Part shown: positions 46,965 through 48,971 of the stretch, piece after piece
Layout of the letters: each line of letters starts with the position of its first letter
Position numbering within the stretch: position 1 is the first letter of the stretch
NCBI GenBank assembly: GCA_964581465.1
Contig: CAZOOP010000030.1
Coordinates: 1 to 48,971, forward strand
Length of the DNA: 48,971 nt
From: WJMB01 sp964581465
GTDB taxonomy: Bacteria; RBG-13-66-14
Reading direction: 5' to 3'
The notes under the pieces: generated by a model
The model's input: the letters and a program-made list of their open reading frames with translations, nothing else
Databases searched by the model: none
What the model was told of the DNA's origin: nothing
Program-made: the position numbers and the translations under genes

Positions 46965-48489
46965 CGGTGTTGAACTCGCCGGGCTGGTACTTAAGCACCA
47001 CGGTGTGGCCACGCTGTATGCCTTACGTGATGAACTGGAGCACCAACACCTCGATCCTCCCGCCCGCTGGAACACCGGTCCCGCCTTCAGTTTTGTCGAC
47101 GATCTGGGCTTCCCCTCGGAATACGCCGCCTCGGCCAACCCCAAGCGTTATCCCGAAGAGCTGATCGACGGGCCGATAACTCTACCCCAGCTCCATGATT
47201 ATCAGGAAGAAGTGAAAAGCGGCATTGAAGGCTTGCTCAGTAACGGCGAGAAGAGAAGACGGGCCGTGGTCAGCTTGCCCACCGGCGCCGGAAAAACTCG
47301 GGTCACGGTCGAGTCGGCGGTGGAGTTCGTCCTCAAGCCCAAGGAAGGCAGGCGCAGCGTCCTCTGGGTGGCGCAGTCCGACGAACTCTGCGAGCAGGCG
47401 GTATCGTCCTTCATCCGTGTTTGGTGCAATAAGGGCGAAGAGCTGAAGGATCTGCGGATAATTCGTTTCTGGGGCGGTGTTTGGCCGAATACGAGCAACC
47501 CGGTCCATCAAGACAACGCGCAGCCGGTTGTTATTGTGGCGACAGCACAAACGCTCAACTCACGAATGGGCCAGAAAGATTTAAAGTGGATGTTGAATCC
47601 CGGTCTGGTGGTGATTGACGAATGCCACCATGCGATTGCTCCATCATATACACAGGTGTTCAATTGGCTGGATGCGGCGGCCCCGATGGGGCGGGAAACT
47701 GGACAGGAGCCACCCTTTATCGGTTTAAGTGCCACACCCTTCAGGGTCGATAACGAAGAGAGCCGACGCCTGGCCAGCCGTTTCTCGGAAACATGTTTGC
47801 CTGAAGATCAGGAAGGCTTATATCAACGACTTAGTAATCCTGAGCAAGGAGTTCTTTCAACAATTATAAATGAACGTATTAAAAGAGATACCAAACTTGA
47901 TGAAGATGTCCAAAATGAACTAGATCAATATAGCGAGAACCGTCATGTTAGAGAGGGACACGAATTTGACTATGCTAAACTAATTAATAAAATTAGTAAA
48001 CGCTTGACTTATGACGATACACGCAATCGAGAGCTTGCAGATATTGTAAAGAATAAGATTCAAGGTAATGAACCAGTCAACTCCATCCTCCTCTTCGCCA
48101 ACTCTGTAGATCACGCCAATGAGATGGCAATACGCCTAAACCGGCAAGACATCGCAGCAGCGGCTATTAGTGGAGTTACACCAATGGTTGCCCGGCGGGA
48201 TTTCATCAAGCGTTTCCAGGAAGGTAAGATTAACGTCTTGACCAACTACGGTGTGCTCACCGCCGGCTTTGACGCACCCAAGGTTGACATGATCCTGGTC
48301 TCCCGCCTGGTTTACAGCCCGGTCAGTTATATGCAGATGCTTGGTCGCGGAATGCGCGGCCCCGCCATGGGAGGGACGGAAAGTTGTCTGAATGTGACTT
48401 TAATTGATAACCATGAGCGATTTGTACATAACCATCCCTACTACTACTTTGTAAATTACTATAATAGGCTTAAGGAGAGTAGCACATAA
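46927..48489 (+). CDS. DEAD/DEAH-type SF2 helicase, partner of the GHKL ATPase
   Basis: About 520 residues. N-terminal region: ARWNTGPAFSFVDDLGFPSE, then DGPITLPQLHDYQEEV, as in helicases that accompany sacsin-like ATPases. Helicase motifs are SLPTGAGKTR (about 118), VIDECHHAI (D231), IGLSATPFR, ILLFANSVDHAN, TAGFDAPKVD and MLGRGMRGP. ATG 46927 is the first good start and overlaps the ATPase gene by 38 bases in another frame; a GTG near 47005 is an alternative. Homology-like sequence starts right at the ATPase stop (CDGVELAGLVLKHHGV), so the two may be one protein split by a frameshift. An AT-rich patch at 47820-48070 interrupts otherwise GC-rich sequence. Loading onto foreign DNA is inferred. 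Confidence 0.85.
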   Translation: MLWANPYSSNNCDGVELAGLVLKHHGVATLYALRDELEHQHLDPPARWNTGPAFSFVDDLGFPSEYAASANPKRYPEELIDGPITLPQLHDYQEEVKSGIEGLLSNGEKRRRAVVSLPTGAGKTRVTVESAVEFVLKPKEGRRSVLWVAQSDELCEQAVSSFIRVWCNKGEELKDLRIIRFWGGVWPNTSNPVHQDNAQPVVIVATAQTLNSRMGQKDLKWMLNPGLVVIDECHHAIAPSYTQVFNWLDAAAPMGRETGQEPPFIGLSATPFRVDNEESRRLASRFSETCLPEDQEGLYQRLSNPEQGVLSTIINERIKRDTKLDEDVQNELDQYSENRHVREGHEFDYAKLINKISKRLTYDDTRNRELADIVKNKIQGNEPVNSILLFANSVDHANEMAIRLNRQDIAAAAISGVTPMVARRDFIKRFQEGKINVLTNYGVLTAGFDAPKVDMILVSRLVYSPVSYMQMLGRGMRGPAMGGTESCLNVTLIDNHERFVHNHPYYYFVNYYNRLKESST

Positions 48490-48812
48490 ACTCCATCCAA
48501 ACTCAAAAACCACTCGATCTTGAGTGGCTTATCTCCTTCACATTTCGGATATTAGACCATCCCGACGAGCTCTGGGTGGGCCTGGACTACGAAGCTCTGC
48601 GGGCGCCGCAGGAAGGATTCTCACCTTGCGGTTTGACCTATAACGGAGAGAGCTGTTGGGAACGTGTAAATAACCCCGTTTTCAACGCCTTGGCGCATAA
48701 CGGGGTGGGTGAATCAAAAGTGGGGTCCCTGAAGGAGCTTACTTGGAACTCGATCCATGACTGGTTAATGCGCTTCAAGCGCTTCAAGGACTACCTGGAC
48801 TTGGAGGACTGA
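48486..48812 (+). CDS. Small protein of unknown function at the end of the operon
   Basis: The frame is open from 48483 to 48812 and contains no ATG, GTG or TTG before GTG 48576. The sequence upstream of that GTG looks coding (LDLEWLISFTFRILDHPDELW). ATA at 48486 overlaps the helicase stop as ATAA and lies eight bases after AAGGAG (48473-48477), so it may be the start, giving 108 residues. From GTG 48576 the product would be 78 residues and would lack a ribosome-binding site. Trp- and Leu-rich and mixed charge; no known motif, signal or membrane segment. Its overlap suggests it works with the helicase. Confidence 0.6.
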   Translation: MNSIQTQKPLDLEWLISFTFRILDHPDELWVGLDYEALRAPQEGFSPCGLTYNGESCWERVNNPVFNALAHNGVGESKVGSLKELTWNSIHDWLMRFKRFKDYLDLED

Positions 48813-48971
48813 CCCTATCTTCCCTCTATTTTCCTTCCCCACTCCCCTCCCCAGCCACGGGGGGGTAGTTTACTAGTTTGGGTAGTTGATTTTCAGAGTC
48901 TTATGTAAAACGTTTAGGGATCACACACGATCATGGACCAATCAGGATGCTTTTTAGGTAGTCTATCATGC
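48813..48971 (+). other. Non-coding end of the window
   Basis: C-rich then AT-rich DNA without a supported gene or a clear terminator. Confidence 0.4.

Overview
The window is GC-rich bacterial DNA with Shine-Dalgarno-led genes, sigma70-like promoters and Rho-independent terminators. Secreted beta-sandwich and FG-GAP proteins, one with a FlgD-like C-terminal sorting domain, sit beside yicC, gmk, nifS, rex and rtcB homologues. This mix suits an FCB-like or uncultured candidate-phylum bacterium (Coatesbacteria-like would fit), but no rRNA is present, so the phylum is a guess. Two 100-N scaffold gaps (15781-15880 and 24634-24733) both fall inside repeats.

Layout. 1-5481: a partial Ig-like repeat protein, a TPR protein, a YicC-type endoribonuclease, guanylate kinase and a DUF2135-like lipoprotein. 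5881-7674: cysteine desulfurase followed by the redox repressor Rex. 7675-13930: a sugar aminotransferase and glycosyltransferase pair, a PadR regulator and a frameshifted FG-GAP protein, separated by long gene-free stretches. These stretches carry a three-copy interspersed repeat and a perfect inverted repeat whose arms match the sigma54 promoter consensus. 13931-16915: rtcB diverges from a tRNA operon, Ser(CGA) - Ser remnant - Ser(GGA) - Ala(CGC), whose spacers hold 116-117 bp tandem repeats that begin with a palindromic hairpin directly after the tRNA CCA. 17051-19721: a small protein, a B12-binding radical SAM enzyme and a DNRLRE-type secreted protein split by an in-frame stop.

19832-36695 is a complete type I-B CRISPR-Cas locus. 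The order cas6-cas8b-cas7-cas5-cas4/cas1-cas2 runs on the minus strand into a leader with a good promoter and then into an array of at least 96 repeats, while cas3 is divergent on the plus strand. The adaptation gene is a Cas4-Cas1 fusion, unusual with a I-B effector. The array shows duplicated spacer blocks, spacers staggered along one target, and a spacer pair that differs exactly as a quasi-palindrome template switch would predict. The array abuts a gene that has lost its 5' part.

36805-48812 is a probable second defence operon on the plus strand: a large Eco57I/PglX-like N6-adenine methyltransferase, a PLD-SNF2 helicase, a sacsin-like GHKL ATPase, an overlapping SF2 helicase and a small unknown protein that may start at AUA. 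It shares parts with DISARM but lacks DrmA and DrmB, and its base composition is patchy within genes. It is the best candidate here for an undescribed system.
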